A stretch of 14,803 nucleotides of DNA. It comes from Paracoccaceae bacterium. Lineage in GTDB: Bacteria; Pseudomonadota; Alphaproteobacteria; Rhodobacterales; Rhodobacteraceae. How positions within the stretch are numbered: position 1 is the first letter of the stretch; every line of letters begins with the position of its first letter. Below, piece after piece: positions 1 through 7,393 of the stretch. The translations under genes were made by a program, and so were the position numbers. Location: the NCBI GenBank assembly GCA_016764835.1, contig JAESRD010000378.1, positions 1-14,803 on the forward strand, written 5' to 3'. The notes under the pieces are model-generated. The model had not been told where the DNA came from. It searched no databases and was given only the letters and a program-made list of their open reading frames with translations.

Positions 1-1296
1 GCCGCGGCGCTGGTTTTAGCCGAAAATGCAGGCACTGCCCTGCCCGAGCTGCGAGAGGCGGGGGCCACGAGCCGCGAGGTTGACGCCCAGCTTCTCGCGC
101 AAGTTCAATCCGCGATAGAGGCCGCGACAATGGCGCTGTCCACCGGCAATATGGGCCTTGCCCGCGATGGGTTGTTTGACATGGCGGTATCAACACGGGC
201 CGAGCTGGTGCTACGGCTTGCCGCCGCGCTGCGCAGCCTATCGCGGCGGTTAAAGCCTGAAGCGCTCCGCCAGCCCGGAGAAAGCGAAGCTCAGGTTTTG
301 GCCGGGTTGGCGCGCTGCTATGCGCTGGCCGAGGCGCTAAAAACCCAAGGCCAAGATCTGGTACTGACCGGGATAATGGCCCGGCGCTTCGCCACATCTG
401 GCCCACGTGACATGGTGTTTGTGGGGGCTGAACAGTGGCGTATGCCAACGGGCGCGCGCGGTTTTACCGCCTATTTGATTGACCAAAAATCGGGGCAGAT
501 GCACCGAGGGGTCGAGGCGCGCGGCGCCGGAATGGACCTTACTTTTGACGCTGCCAGCCGCTGGCATAGCAGCATTTGGGCAGGTGGTAGGCCCGCCGGA
601 CTTATCGGCACAAGTCTGCATTTCAATGACGCGATAATGGCCCCGGATGGCGGCATGGCAATTGATCAATCGGCTAAACAGGGTGCCAAGCAGAGCCCTG
701 AACTATTGACTGAAAACGGTTTTGTTTACGATGATTGGGCGGCATTGAAGGGCTATAGAGATGCCTGCTTTGGCCAAGGTTTACGGCAATCTGCGGTCGA
801 TGCTGTTGCACTTATTGCCCCTGCCAGCCATGCGGCCCCCGTGTTTGACGGCTTCAGCCAAAGCTTGGTCTGGCAGTGGCGCGACAGGAACGGGGCCGTG
901 CTGAACTTGGCGCTGCCAGAGCGAGCCGAAAGCCTGATCTCAGCTAAACCGAAGGCGACACTTGGACTGGTGGCAATGACGCGCGGAAAACCCGCCCGGC
1001 CGCTGACGCTCTGGACCAAATCTGAGCCGATGCCGATCGCTATGCAAGTGGGCCGCTTTGGCAAAAAACCGGGGCTGCGTAGAATACTAAGCGGGCTGCT
1101 GTCGGGTCAAAATCAGCCGGGCGATGAGGCTAAGATGCCCGACCTTGTCAGCCGGTTTTATGAGCGTGTGTTAGAAGCGATCTTGTGGCGGTTGGGGCAA
1201 CAGCAAGGGGCTTGGCCGGAGGTAATTTTGGAGCAGGCTACAGCGTTAGGGCAAGCCGAGTTGGTGGCCCGGTCTGAGCAAGTGACAGCCACCTAG
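1..1296 (+). CDS. Unidentified large protein, 3' part only; possibly C-terminal region of a SWIM zinc-finger family protein
   Basis: The reading frame is open from the first base to the TAG at 1294-1296, giving 431 visible residues. The first in-frame ATG at 130 has no convincing ribosome site and codons before it read as coding, so the true start is probably upstream of the window. I do not recognise the protein with certainty. Visible residues about 50-110 are Ala/Leu/Arg-rich and look helical. Residues about 140-220 contain GFTAYLID, TFDAASRW and IWAGG followed by a Leu-Ile-Gly stretch. From memory this resembles the region after the SWIM zinc finger in bacterial SWIM-family proteins (YehQ-like), often encoded beside MoxR-type AAA ATPases and VWA proteins. 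No SWIM Cys/His motif is visible, so that link is inference. The gene converges on fliL and is probably not flagellar. Confidence 0.75.
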   Translation, partial: AAALVLAENAGTALPELREAGATSREVDAQLLAQVQSAIEAATMALSTGNMGLARDGLFDMAVSTRAELVLRLAAALRSLSRRLKPEALRQPGESEAQVLAGLARCYALAEALKTQGQDLVLTGIMARRFATSGPRDMVFVGAEQWRMPTGARGFTAYLIDQKSGQMHRGVEARGAGMDLTFDAASRWHSSIWAGGRPAGLIGTSLHFNDAIMAPDGGMAIDQSAKQGAKQSPELLTENGFVYDDWAALKGYRDACFGQGLRQSAVDAVALIAPASHAAPVFDGFSQSLVWQWRDRNGAVLNLALPERAESLISAKPKATLGLVAMTRGKPARPLTLWTKSEPMPIAMQVGRFGKKPGLRRILSGLLSGQNQPGDEAKMPDLVSRFYERVLEAILWRLGQQQGAWPEVILEQATALGQAELVARSEQVTAT

Positions 1297-1841
1297 CTGC
1301 GTATCTCTTGGCGCACGATGTCTGTGATCAGGATATCAATGACAATTGCCCCAACCGTGTCTCTGCCAGCGGCACGCAGCGCATTACGCAAATTATGCAT
1401 GTTGGAAGAGGCAGTGAATGCGCCTTCAAAACCGCCCACATTGGCATGGTCGAACAGAACTTGCAGAAACTCGTCCCGCAGTCGGGGTTCATGCGCGAAC
1501 ACTATTTCTTGTTGGCCAGCTTCGACCTCGATCGTGATCGACAGCAGCATCATGGCACCAATTCTGCCCTCAACCACGACCGGCACAACGAACTGGTTGT
1601 TCATCTTGGCATATTCATTGGCGGAAGGCTCTACGTCACCATGATCATCGACTTCTTCATGTTCTGTAGCGCCGTGGCCGTCATCGGCTGCCATTTCATG
1701 GCCGGTGGGCAGGCCCGGACCACAAGGGCCAAGGGCTGCCAAGTCAGGCTCGGGCTCGGGCGGAAAAAGGAACATCGCCGCCGCGACGCCGCCGCCAGTG
1801 CCGATAAGGGCAAGAATAATAGGTATGAGCAAGCGCAGCAT
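1293..1841 (-). CDS. fliL: FliL-like flagellar basal-body-associated protein
   Basis: This 182-residue protein has one N-terminal membrane helix (residues about 3-26), a proline/acidic linker and a C-terminal periplasmic domain, the layout of FliL, which associates with the stator and modulates torque. The ATG at 1839-1841 has GGAG seven bases upstream. The linker (residues about 45-72) is unusually rich in His, Asp and Glu, with His48, His56, His61 and His67. The C-terminal part alternates hydrophobic strands (QFVVPVVVEGRIGAMMLLSI) with a helical stretch and ends in IVIDILITDIVRQEI. It is the last gene of the flgB operon, 12 bases after flgH. The flgH-fliL order also occurs in rhizobial flagellar clusters. 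Its TAG stop overlaps the TAG of the convergent gene within one CTAG. FliL sequences are poorly conserved, so the call rests on layout and position as much as on residues. Confidence 0.8.
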   Translation of the reverse strand: MLRLLIPIILALIGTGGGVAAAMFLFPPEPEPDLAALGPCGPGLPTGHEMAADDGHGATEHEEVDDHGDVEPSANEYAKMNNQFVVPVVVEGRIGAMMLLSITIEVEAGQQEIVFAHEPRLRDEFLQVLFDHANVGGFEGAFTASSNMHNLRNALRAAGRDTVGAIVIDILITDIVRQEIRS

Positions 1842-1853
1842 TCAGGTTCTCCG

Positions 1854-2591
1854 TTAGAACGGCAGAAGCAGCTCGGCTGCTTGTTGGCCATAGCGTGGGC
1901 GTTGCATGTCAGAGATCAAACCGCGGCCACCATAAGAGATGCGCGCAGATGCAATCTTGTCATAGGTTATTTCGTTCTGACGAGAAATATCCGCAGGACG
2001 TACAAAACCCGTTACCATCAGCTCTCTAATTTCATTATTTACGCGCACTTCTTGCAGACCAGAGATTGCAAGCACACCGTTAGGTTGAACAGACAGCACG
2101 GTGGCGGCGATGCGCAGGGTGAGCTGCTCGTTTCGGCGCACGGAACCGTCGCCAGAAAAGCCACTGGAACTGTCGAGCTGAACGGCTGTGTCGAGCGAGG
2201 CGCCGCCGGGCAAGCGGCCTTCAAGATATTCGGGCACGCCGAACAATGCGCCAATGCCGAGATCTTGTTGGCCAGACCGCGAGCGGGCGGTTGAGTTGGA
2301 TATTTGTGCGCTGTCATTGATCTCGATGACTACGGTCAGGATATCGCCGCGGACCAAGGCGCGTCGGTCACCTAGCAAGCTACCGCGGTTGCCGGTCCAA
2401 AGTGAGGCCGGGGTCACGGCGGCGGGTGCGCGCGGGGTCTCGGCAGAAATAGGCAGGCCGGGCGTCATCATCGCCGTATGTTCGGGTGACATTTGCGGCG
2501 GTGACATTTGCGGTGTTTGCCCGATTTCTTCTAGCCGCTGAGGCGAGCAGGCCGCGACCAGCAGGAGTGGTAATAGGTAGAGTAAACGCAT
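1854..2591 (-). CDS. flgH: FlgH, flagellar L-ring lipoprotein
   Basis: FlgH forms the outer-membrane L ring, the bushing through which the rod passes. The protein has 245 residues, typical for the family. It starts MRLLYLLPLLLVAAC, a lipoprotein signal peptide with lipobox Val-Ala-Ala-Cys and Cys15 as the lipidated residue. I chose the ATG at 2589-2591 because it begins this signal and has AGGA upstream; an in-frame start at 2636 would add 15 residues before the signal. The mature domain has family-like segments such as GDILTVVIEINDSAQI and the C-terminal GGRGLISDMQRPRYGQQ. Residues about 25-36 hold a five-residue tandem repeat (PQMSP twice) in the linker after the lipid anchor. The gene lies 19 bases after flgA and 12 before fliL. 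Confidence 0.95.
   Translation of the reverse strand: MRLLYLLPLLLVAACSPQRLEEIGQTPQMSPPQMSPEHTAMMTPGLPISAETPRAPAAVTPASLWTGNRGSLLGDRRALVRGDILTVVIEINDSAQISNSTARSRSGQQDLGIGALFGVPEYLEGRLPGGASLDTAVQLDSSSGFSGDGSVRRNEQLTLRIAATVLSVQPNGVLAISGLQEVRVNNEIRELMVTGFVRPADISRQNEITYDKIASARISYGGRGLISDMQRPRYGQQAAELLLPF
2485..2514. repeat. 15-bp in-frame tandem repeat in flgH
   Basis: GGTGACATTTGCGGC at 2485-2499 is followed at once by GGTGACATTTGCGGT at 2500-2514, matching at 14 of 15 bases. On the minus strand it encodes Pro-Gln-Met-Ser-Pro twice in the FlgH linker. A unit of 15 bases keeps the frame, so copy-number change would alter linker length only. Confidence 0.9.
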
Positions 2592-2610
2592 GTTGGTTTC
2601 CTGATTGGGC

Positions 2611-3027
2611 CTATTGGGTCGCGTATGCAGAACCATCTTCGCCGATAAGTGCTGAAATAGTGTTGCGAGAGGACAGGTTCATTATCCGAATAACCTCGCC
2701 AACACCGGCGCGCTCCAATGCGCGACCCTGTGTTGATATATAGAGACCGCCAGTGTTGAAGATGATCCTAATAAGCTGGTTTCGCTCAACAATAGCTGGC
2801 GGACCAACATCGCCCTGCCGCACGGGCCGCCCGGCATAAAGAGCCACACGGGTTTCCATGCCGATCAAAAGATCGGGGTCAGAAACGCCGCCCGAGACTT
2901 CGCCCTCGTGGTAGAGCAGGTCTGACGGAACCAGAACCGTTTGTGCCGGAATTGTGCGCGCTGCGACAATTATTTCAGCTTGCGCAGCAAAAGGCGCAAA
3001 TATGAGCAGGCAAATCAGACGCAGCAT
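2611..3027 (-). CDS. flgA: FlgA, P-ring assembly chaperone
   Basis: FlgA is a periplasmic chaperone for assembly of the FlgI P ring. The 138-residue product begins with a Sec signal peptide (MLRLICLLIFAPFAAQA, cleavage near residue 17). It continues with an SAF-type domain: IIVAARTIPAQTVLVPSDL, a region where residues 60-75 include GMETRVALYAGRPVRQGD, and a C-terminal beta-rich domain. It is short compared with enterobacterial FlgA (about 220 residues), but such short forms are usual in alphaproteobacteria. The ATG shares its A with the TAA stop of flgG (TAATG), implying translational coupling, with AGGTG a few bases upstream inside flgG. Its partner flgI is not in the window. Confidence 0.9.
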   Translation of the reverse strand: MLRLICLLIFAPFAAQAEIIVAARTIPAQTVLVPSDLLYHEGEVSGGVSDPDLLIGMETRVALYAGRPVRQGDVGPPAIVERNQLIRIIFNTGGLYISTQGRALERAGVGEVIRIMNLSSRNTISALIGEDGSAYATQ

Positions 3028-3812
3028 TAGCGCACCTGTACCATTGCGCCGAGCATTTGGTCGGCGGCAGTGATGACTTTTGAGTTCAGCTCATAGCCGC
3101 GCTGGGCTTCGATCAGGTCGGTAATTTCGCGGACGGCATCAACTGTGCTTTCTTCGAGATAACCCTGGCGCAATGTGCCGAGCCCGTCTTGGCCGGGCGT
3201 GGCCACCAGTGATGGCCCGGATGCAGGCGATTCGACGAACAGGTTTGAGCCGATGGCCTCAAGCCCTTTGGGATTGGTGAAACCTGACAGGGTAAACTGG
3301 CCAAGGAATTCGGGCTCAACCCGATCATTGAAATAGGCGTAAAGCTCGCCCTCAGCATTGATTGAGATAGAGCGCGCATCGCTGGGCACGGTGATGTCAG
3401 GCACAACAGGGTAGCCGTCTGAGGTTACAATTAGCCCGTCGCCGGTTAGCTTAAGAGAGCCGTCGCGGGTATAGGCGGCGCGGCCATCGGGGAGGGTGAC
3501 TTCTATATAGCCGTCGCCTTCGATGGCGATATCAAGATCGCCGCCGGTAGCGGCCAGCGCGCCTTGGCCAAGCAGCACAGAAACGGCTGTTGGCCGAACG
3601 CCGAGGCCGAGCTGCACACCGGTTGGCAAAATAGAGCCGTCCGCCGAGCTAATTGTGCCGGGGCGGGCGAGCTGCTGGTAATGCAGATCGGCAAATTCGG
3701 CACGGCGCGGATTATATCCGGTTGTGCTCATATTCGCCAAATTATTGGCGATAACTTCAACCCGTGTTTGTTGCGCTGACATACCAGCGGCGGCGATTTG
3801 TAGGGCGCGCAT
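3027..3812 (-). CDS. flgG: FlgG, distal rod protein
   Basis: FlgG forms the distal rod of the flagellar drive shaft. The 261-residue protein has the N-terminal rod/hook motif IANNLANMSTTGY at residues 21-33, a central region with DLDIAIEGDGYIEV and AYTRDGSLKL, and the C-terminal helix motif IEAQRGYELNSKVI close to the end, all typical of FlgG. The length matches the family. The ATG at 3810-3812 follows GGAG, 12 bases after the flgF stop. It is followed by flgA with a one-base overlap. Confidence 0.97.
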   Translation of the reverse strand: MRALQIAAAGMSAQQTRVEVIANNLANMSTTGYNPRRAEFADLHYQQLARPGTISSADGSILPTGVQLGLGVRPTAVSVLLGQGALAATGGDLDIAIEGDGYIEVTLPDGRAAYTRDGSLKLTGDGLIVTSDGYPVVPDITVPSDARSISINAEGELYAYFNDRVEPEFLGQFTLSGFTNPKGLEAIGSNLFVESPASGPSLVATPGQDGLGTLRQGYLEESTVDAVREITDLIEAQRGYELNSKVITAADQMLGAMVQVR

Positions 3813-3824
3813 GAGGCGATCTCC

Positions 3825-4541
3825 TTAGCGTTTCAGGGTTTGAATAACGTTTTTGATCCGCTCATCTTCGCGGTCAGACAGGCTTTGGCCCAACTCGTAA
3901 GCGCGGCCAACTTCGATCATTCGGGCGATTTGTAGCACCGAATTAACGTTTGATTCTTCGACATAACCTTGCAGCATGCGGCCTTGCAACGCGGGCTCAT
4001 AGCCGGCGGTTGCATTGAACCTAACACCGTCTTCACGGATCATGCCGCCGGGATCTATTGGCAAATACAGCCCGATTTGGCCGATGGGGCCAGCGCCTGC
4101 CGAGATTGTGCCATCGGGGGCCACGGCCACAGGGCCGACGCCGGTGGGGACAAAGACCGGAGCACCGCCGGCATCAAGCACCAAATAGCCTTCTGGGGTA
4201 ACCAGATCGCCGTTTTCATTGGTGCTAAATGCCCCGGCGCGCGTGAGCCGCTCACCATCGGGGGTTTGGATAAGAAAGAAACCTTCACCCTCAATTGCGA
4301 GATCAAAAGCGCCATTGGTTTGGGTCAATGCGCCCTGATTTTGGATCGTGTCGCGGACATTGGCTGCGGCCATCGACATTGAAGGTACATGGCCGCCAAG
4401 CCCGGCTACATATTCTGAAAATATAACACTTTCAGCCCGGTAGCCGGTGGTTGAGGCATTGGCGATATTATTGGCGACGACCTGCATTTCTGACATGAGG
4501 CCAGACTGGCGCGATAACAGCGCATAGGTGGCATTATCCAT
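3825..4541 (-). CDS. flgF: FlgF, proximal rod protein
   Basis: FlgF is a proximal rod subunit of the FlgF/FlgG/FlgE family. The protein has 238 residues with the N-terminal motif VVANNIANASTTGYRAE (residues 21-37), central FDLAIEGEGFFLI and RLTRAGAFSTNENGDLV, and a C-terminal helical part containing YVEESNVNSVLQIARMI. Its shorter length and its position just before flgG favour FlgF over FlgG or FlgE. The ATG lies three bases after the fliQ stop, and its ribosome site (GGAGG) lies inside the end of fliQ, indicating tight coupling. Confidence 0.95.
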   Translation of the reverse strand: MDNATYALLSRQSGLMSEMQVVANNIANASTTGYRAESVIFSEYVAGLGGHVPSMSMAAANVRDTIQNQGALTQTNGAFDLAIEGEGFFLIQTPDGERLTRAGAFSTNENGDLVTPEGYLVLDAGGAPVFVPTGVGPVAVAPDGTISAGAGPIGQIGLYLPIDPGGMIREDGVRFNATAGYEPALQGRMLQGYVEESNVNSVLQIARMIEVGRAYELGQSLSDREDERIKNVIQTLKR

Positions 4542-4544
4542 GGG

Positions 4545-4811
4545 TTATCCTCCGGCTATCAGCTGGATCAGCGTGACCTGAAAGAAGCCCTTCAGCGTCT
4601 CGGTCATGTATCCCATCGTGCCCCAGAACACGGCGATAATGGCCGCCAGTTTGGGCACAAAAGTCAGCGTCATTTCCTGAATCGAGGTCAGGGCTTGAAA
4701 CAAGCCAACGGTCAAACCGGCCAACAAAGCGACCGATAAGATCGGCAGCGATGTTAAGACGGCAATGCGCAAACCTTGCCTCAAAGTGTCATAAAACAGT
4801 GCTTCTTCCAT
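4545..4811 (-). CDS. fliQ: FliQ, flagellar type III export-gate subunit
   Basis: FliQ is an integral membrane component of the flagellar export gate with FliP and FliR. The 88-residue product has the usual length, two hydrophobic segments (about residues 16-38 and 53-69), and the family signature QALTSIQEMTLTFVPK between them (residues 39-54). It lies three bases after fliE and three before flgF. Its partners fliP and fliR are absent from this window, so the gate genes are split in this genome. fliQ inside a rod-gene operon is a pattern known from alphaproteobacteria. Confidence 0.97.
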   Translation of the reverse strand: MEEALFYDTLRQGLRIAVLTSLPILSVALLAGLTVGLFQALTSIQEMTLTFVPKLAAIIAVFWGTMGYMTETLKGFFQVTLIQLIAGG

Positions 4812-4814
4812 GGC

Positions 4815-5099
4815 TTAGACCGGCATCCTCAAAATTTCTTGATAGGCTTCGACAACCTTGTTGCGCACCGACACGGCGGTCTCGATGGCCAGCTCGGTTT
4901 GCGCCAATGCTTGGACCAGCGCATGCGGGTCGGCGTCTGATGTCATGGCGGCCATGGCGGCTTGCTCGCCCTCTTGCAGGGTTGCGGCAAAGTCGTTGAG
5001 CGCCCCTGAGAGTGACGACCCTGCAACCTCTTCTTCGGCTGATGTTGCAGCGCGGTTGGCGGTGTAGTTGCGGGCGGCGAATGAATTGCGAATTTCCAT
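4815..5099 (-). CDS. fliE: FliE, basal-body adaptor protein
   Basis: FliE joins the MS ring and export gate to the proximal rod. The 94-residue protein is the usual size, and the C-terminal half carries the family pattern: DPHALVQALAQTELAIETAV followed by a short helix with RNKVVEAYQEILRMPV. The ATG lies 10 bases after the flgC stop, and the flgC TAG is itself part of the Shine-Dalgarno (TAGGAG). The segment from the flgC stop toward the fliE start is a small perfect dyad. fliQ follows three bases downstream. Confidence 0.95.
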   Translation of the reverse strand: MEIRNSFAARNYTANRAATSAEEEVAGSSLSGALNDFAATLQEGEQAAMAAMTSDADPHALVQALAQTELAIETAVSVRNKVVEAYQEILRMPV

Positions 5100-5112
5100 T
5101 AGGATTCTCCTA
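5100..5112 (-). promoter_or_regulatory. Dyad over the fliE ribosome-binding site and the flgC stop
   Basis: TAGGA-TTC-TCCTA at 5100-5112 is a perfect 5-bp inverted repeat with a 3-base spacer. On the transcript it includes the flgC stop codon (UAG) and the fliE Shine-Dalgarno (GGAG) and ends at the base before the fliE AUG. It could mask the ribosome site unless flgC is being translated, but the stem is short and chance is possible. Confidence 0.35.
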
Positions 5113-5502
5113 TCTGCGCAAGAGATCGAGCAAAGAGCTCGTCATTTGGCGTACTTGGTCGAACATTTTGAGGTTAGCTTCGTAGCTGCGGCCTGCTTCA
5201 CGGGCATCAGCGATCTCGTAGAGTAGGTTGACGTTGGACCCGCTGTAATTGCCTTCGGAATCAGCCAAAGGGTGTGTTGGGTCGTAGATCATTTCAGGTT
5301 CGGTCCGGTCGAGTCTGACGGGTCCGGTTGTGATTTGGCCCGTGCGTTGGCCAGCCTCAAGGACCTCTTCAAAGCTGACCATTTTTCGATGAAAACCGGG
5401 TGTATCAACATTGGCTATGTTTTCAGAAACATAGCGCAATCTGGATGCCTGAGCCTGCATAGCGCTGGCCGAAACATTCATCGCGTCGGAAAAATCTGTC
5501 AT
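5110..5502 (-). CDS. flgC: FlgC, proximal rod protein
   Basis: FlgC is a proximal rod subunit. The 130-residue protein has the N-terminal rod motif ENIANVDTPGFHRK (residues 27-40) and a C-terminal helix with EAGRSYEANLKMFDQVR, both characteristic of FlgC. The length is normal. The ATG at 5500-5502 is seven bases from the flgB stop with AGGGG just before it. It is the second gene of the operon. Confidence 0.96.
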   Translation of the reverse strand: MTDFSDAMNVSASAMQAQASRLRYVSENIANVDTPGFHRKMVSFEEVLEAGQRTGQITTGPVRLDRTEPEMIYDPTHPLADSEGNYSGSNVNLLYEIADAREAGRSYEANLKMFDQVRQMTSSLLDLLRR

Positions 5503-5509
5503 AATGCCC

Positions 5510-5890
5510 CTAACTTATGGCTGTGCGCAAAACGGTGAGTGAATGGCGATAAATGGCCAGAGCTTCTGAATGTTCGCGCTGAGCTTCGGCGGCATAGATC
5601 ATTTGTTCTTCAATAGAGACGGAGTTGCCATTGGGCGACATGCCGAGCAATTGCGGCTCAGAGCGGGCCAGTTGGCTGGCCTGATTGGCAGCGCCCAAGT
5701 GACCGGCGCGCGTGATTTGCACAGCGGTATGGCGCACTGGACGAAAGTGCTCGTGAAAGGCACCAAGTTTCTGCGCCCGAAAACCGGGCGTGTCAGAGTT
5801 GGCTATGTTGCGCGCTATCATCGCGGTGCGCGCCCCGGCATGGCTGGCCATAGCCGAGGATAGTCTAAATAGGTCGAGTGACTGGAACAT
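5510..5890 (-). CDS. flgB: FlgB, proximal rod protein
   Basis: FlgB is a proximal rod subunit. The protein has 126 residues with the motif RNIANSDTPGFRAQK (residues 28-42) and a C-terminal helix with EEQMIYAAEAQREHSEALAI. I chose the ATG at 5888-5890 because a strong site (GGAGGAG) sits eight bases upstream; an in-frame start at 5920 would read through that site and add 10 unconserved residues. It is the first gene of the nine-gene minus-strand operon, divergent from fliI across about 99 bases. Confidence 0.95.
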   Translation of the reverse strand: MFQSLDLFRLSSAMASHAGARTAMIARNIANSDTPGFRAQKLGAFHEHFRPVRHTAVQITRAGHLGAANQASQLARSEPQLLGMSPNGNSVSIEEQMIYAAEAQREHSEALAIYRHSLTVLRTAIS

Positions 5891-5989
5891 CGGGGTTTCT
5901 CCTCCGATTTGCTTCAACACTGCATTAAGCCTGATTCCTTAAGGTCGTGTTGCCGGATTCTTTCCAAATCAAAAATGCAGAGGCACGCA
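5891..5989. promoter_or_regulatory. Divergent flgB / fliI promoter region
   Basis: These 99 bases separate the starts of flgB (minus) and fliI (plus), so promoters for both must lie here or within the neighbouring 5' ends. The clearest element is a dyad, TTAAG at 5925-5929 and CTTAA at 5938-5942, separated by 8 bases. The TTAA cores are 10 bases apart, unlike the 7 of a standard CtrA box. I see no convincing sigma-54, sigma-28 or sigma-70 promoter on either strand. Confidence 0.5.
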
Positions 5990-7393
5990 ATGACCCATAA
6001 TGTATTTGAACGTATGACCGCCGCGATAAGTCGACAGGCGCTGCGCTACCCGCTTGGCGCGGTGGCCAGTGTGGCGGGTGGCCACATAGAGGCGCGCGGC
6101 CTAGCCCATGCGGCCCGGCTGGGCGACAGGGCGGAAATTTTATGGGGCGATGGGGTGCACCCACTTACGGCGGAAGTGATCCGCGTGCAGGGCGATTTGG
6201 TGCAGCTTATGCCCGAAGGCCCGGCCGAGGGTTTGGGCACCGGCACCCCGGTGCGGCTGTGCCCGCCGCCGGTCTTCGCGCCCGATTTATCGTGGATTGG
6301 CAGACTGATAGACCCTGATGGCCGGCCGCTTGATGGCCGCCCGCTATTGCCCGGCCTTGTGCCGCGCCCGCTTAATGCGCCGCCACCTGCGGCTGGTGCG
6401 CGCCGGCCTATGGGCACGCGTATGGAGACCGGATCTGCCGTGTTTAACACGCTATTGCCGATTGTACGCGGCCAGCGGATTGGGCTGTTTGCGGGCTCTG
6501 GTGTTGGCAAATCTACGCTGCTGGCGGCGCTGGCGCGGGGGGTAAATGCCGATGTTGTGGTCATCGGGCTGGTCGGTGAACGGGGCCGAGAAGTGCGACA
6601 TTTTGTCGATGAAGTTCTGGGGCCAGAGGGCATGGCCCGCTCGGTTGTTGTTGCCGCCACATCAGACCGCGCGCCACAAGTGCGCCGCCGTGCCGCACTT
6701 GCCGCGACCTCTGTGGCCGAACATTTTCGCGATCAGGGGCTGCAAGTGCTGCTTTTGCTCGACAGTATTACCAGATTTGCCGAAGCGCATCGCGAATTGG
6801 CGGTCGCGTCAGGCGAAGGCGCGGGTTTGCGCGGCTATCCGGCCTCGACCGGGCCTGCAATTGCACAGCTTTGTGAGCGCGCCGGGCCGGGAACAGGGGC
6901 TTCTGGCGATATTACGGCGATTTATTCGGTGCTGGTGGCCGGGTCAGATATGGAGGAACCGGTGGCCGATATGCTGCGCGGCGTGCTCGATGGCCACACG
7001 GTGCTCGACCGTTCGATAGCTGAGCGCGGCCGGTTTCCGGCGGTTGATGTGTTGCGCTCGGTGTCGCGCAGCCTGCCGCATGCAGCAAATGTTGCAGAAA
7101 ACCGGCTTATTACCGAGGCGCGGCAGCGGATGGCGGCCTATGATCAGGCTGAGTTGATGATCCAGGCCGGGCTTTATACCACCGGATCTGACCCAGCGAT
7201 TGATGCAGGAATTGCTTGCCGCGATTCACTTGAGACGTTTCTGACCCAATCAGCAGGCAATACTGCGGCGCATTTTGCACTGTTACGTCAAGCGCTAAAC
7301 GCGGCACAAACGGGTGCGCAGCCAAAGGCACAAAAGCCCGAGAAAAAACCGGGCACAGCGCTCAATAGACCAGGCCAACGCCAGCCAGCCTAA
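5990..7393 (+). CDS. fliI: FliI, flagellar export ATPase
   Basis: FliI is the ATPase of the flagellar type III export apparatus, related to F1 beta. The protein has 467 residues. The Walker A loop is AGSGVGKST (residues 168-176, Lys174), the Walker B strand is LLLLDSITRFAEA with Asp258, and GYPASTGPAIAQLCERAG corresponds to the catalytic-region signature of FliI/YscN proteins. The C-terminal part (AYDQAELMIQAGLY, then TFLTQ) is also typical. The ATG at 5990 has AGAGG upstream; in-frame starts at 5909 and 5975 would add residues lacking similarity. The last about 25 residues are Lys/Pro-rich and probably disordered. It stands alone on the plus strand, without fliH or fliJ. Its stop codon lies in a hairpin loop. 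Confidence 0.97.
   Translation: MTHNVFERMTAAISRQALRYPLGAVASVAGGHIEARGLAHAARLGDRAEILWGDGVHPLTAEVIRVQGDLVQLMPEGPAEGLGTGTPVRLCPPPVFAPDLSWIGRLIDPDGRPLDGRPLLPGLVPRPLNAPPPAAGARRPMGTRMETGSAVFNTLLPIVRGQRIGLFAGSGVGKSTLLAALARGVNADVVVIGLVGERGREVRHFVDEVLGPEGMARSVVVAATSDRAPQVRRRAALAATSVAEHFRDQGLQVLLLLDSITRFAEAHRELAVASGEGAGLRGYPASTGPAIAQLCERAGPGTGASGDITAIYSVLVAGSDMEEPVADMLRGVLDGHTVLDRSIAERGRFPAVDVLRSVSRSLPHAANVAENRLITEARQRMAAYDQAELMIQAGLYTTGSDPAIDAGIACRDSLETFLTQSAGNTAAHFALLRQALNAAQTGAQPKAQKPEKKPGTALNRPGQRQPA

Noticed and set aside
1308..2294. Long plus-strand open frame of 328 codons opposite fliL and flgH
   Set aside because: It is the reverse-strand shadow of two well-supported genes, with residue composition (many Cys, His, Arg) unlike a real protein and no ribosome site.
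5925..5942. CtrA box call in the flgB/fliI intergenic region
   Set aside because: The two TTAA cores are 10 bases apart rather than 7, so I record only a dyad and not a CtrA site.
6046..6660. 204-codon minus-strand frame inside fliI
   Set aside because: It lies opposite the conserved fliI coding sequence and its Pro/Ser/Arg/Thr-rich translation is typical of a GC-rich shadow frame.
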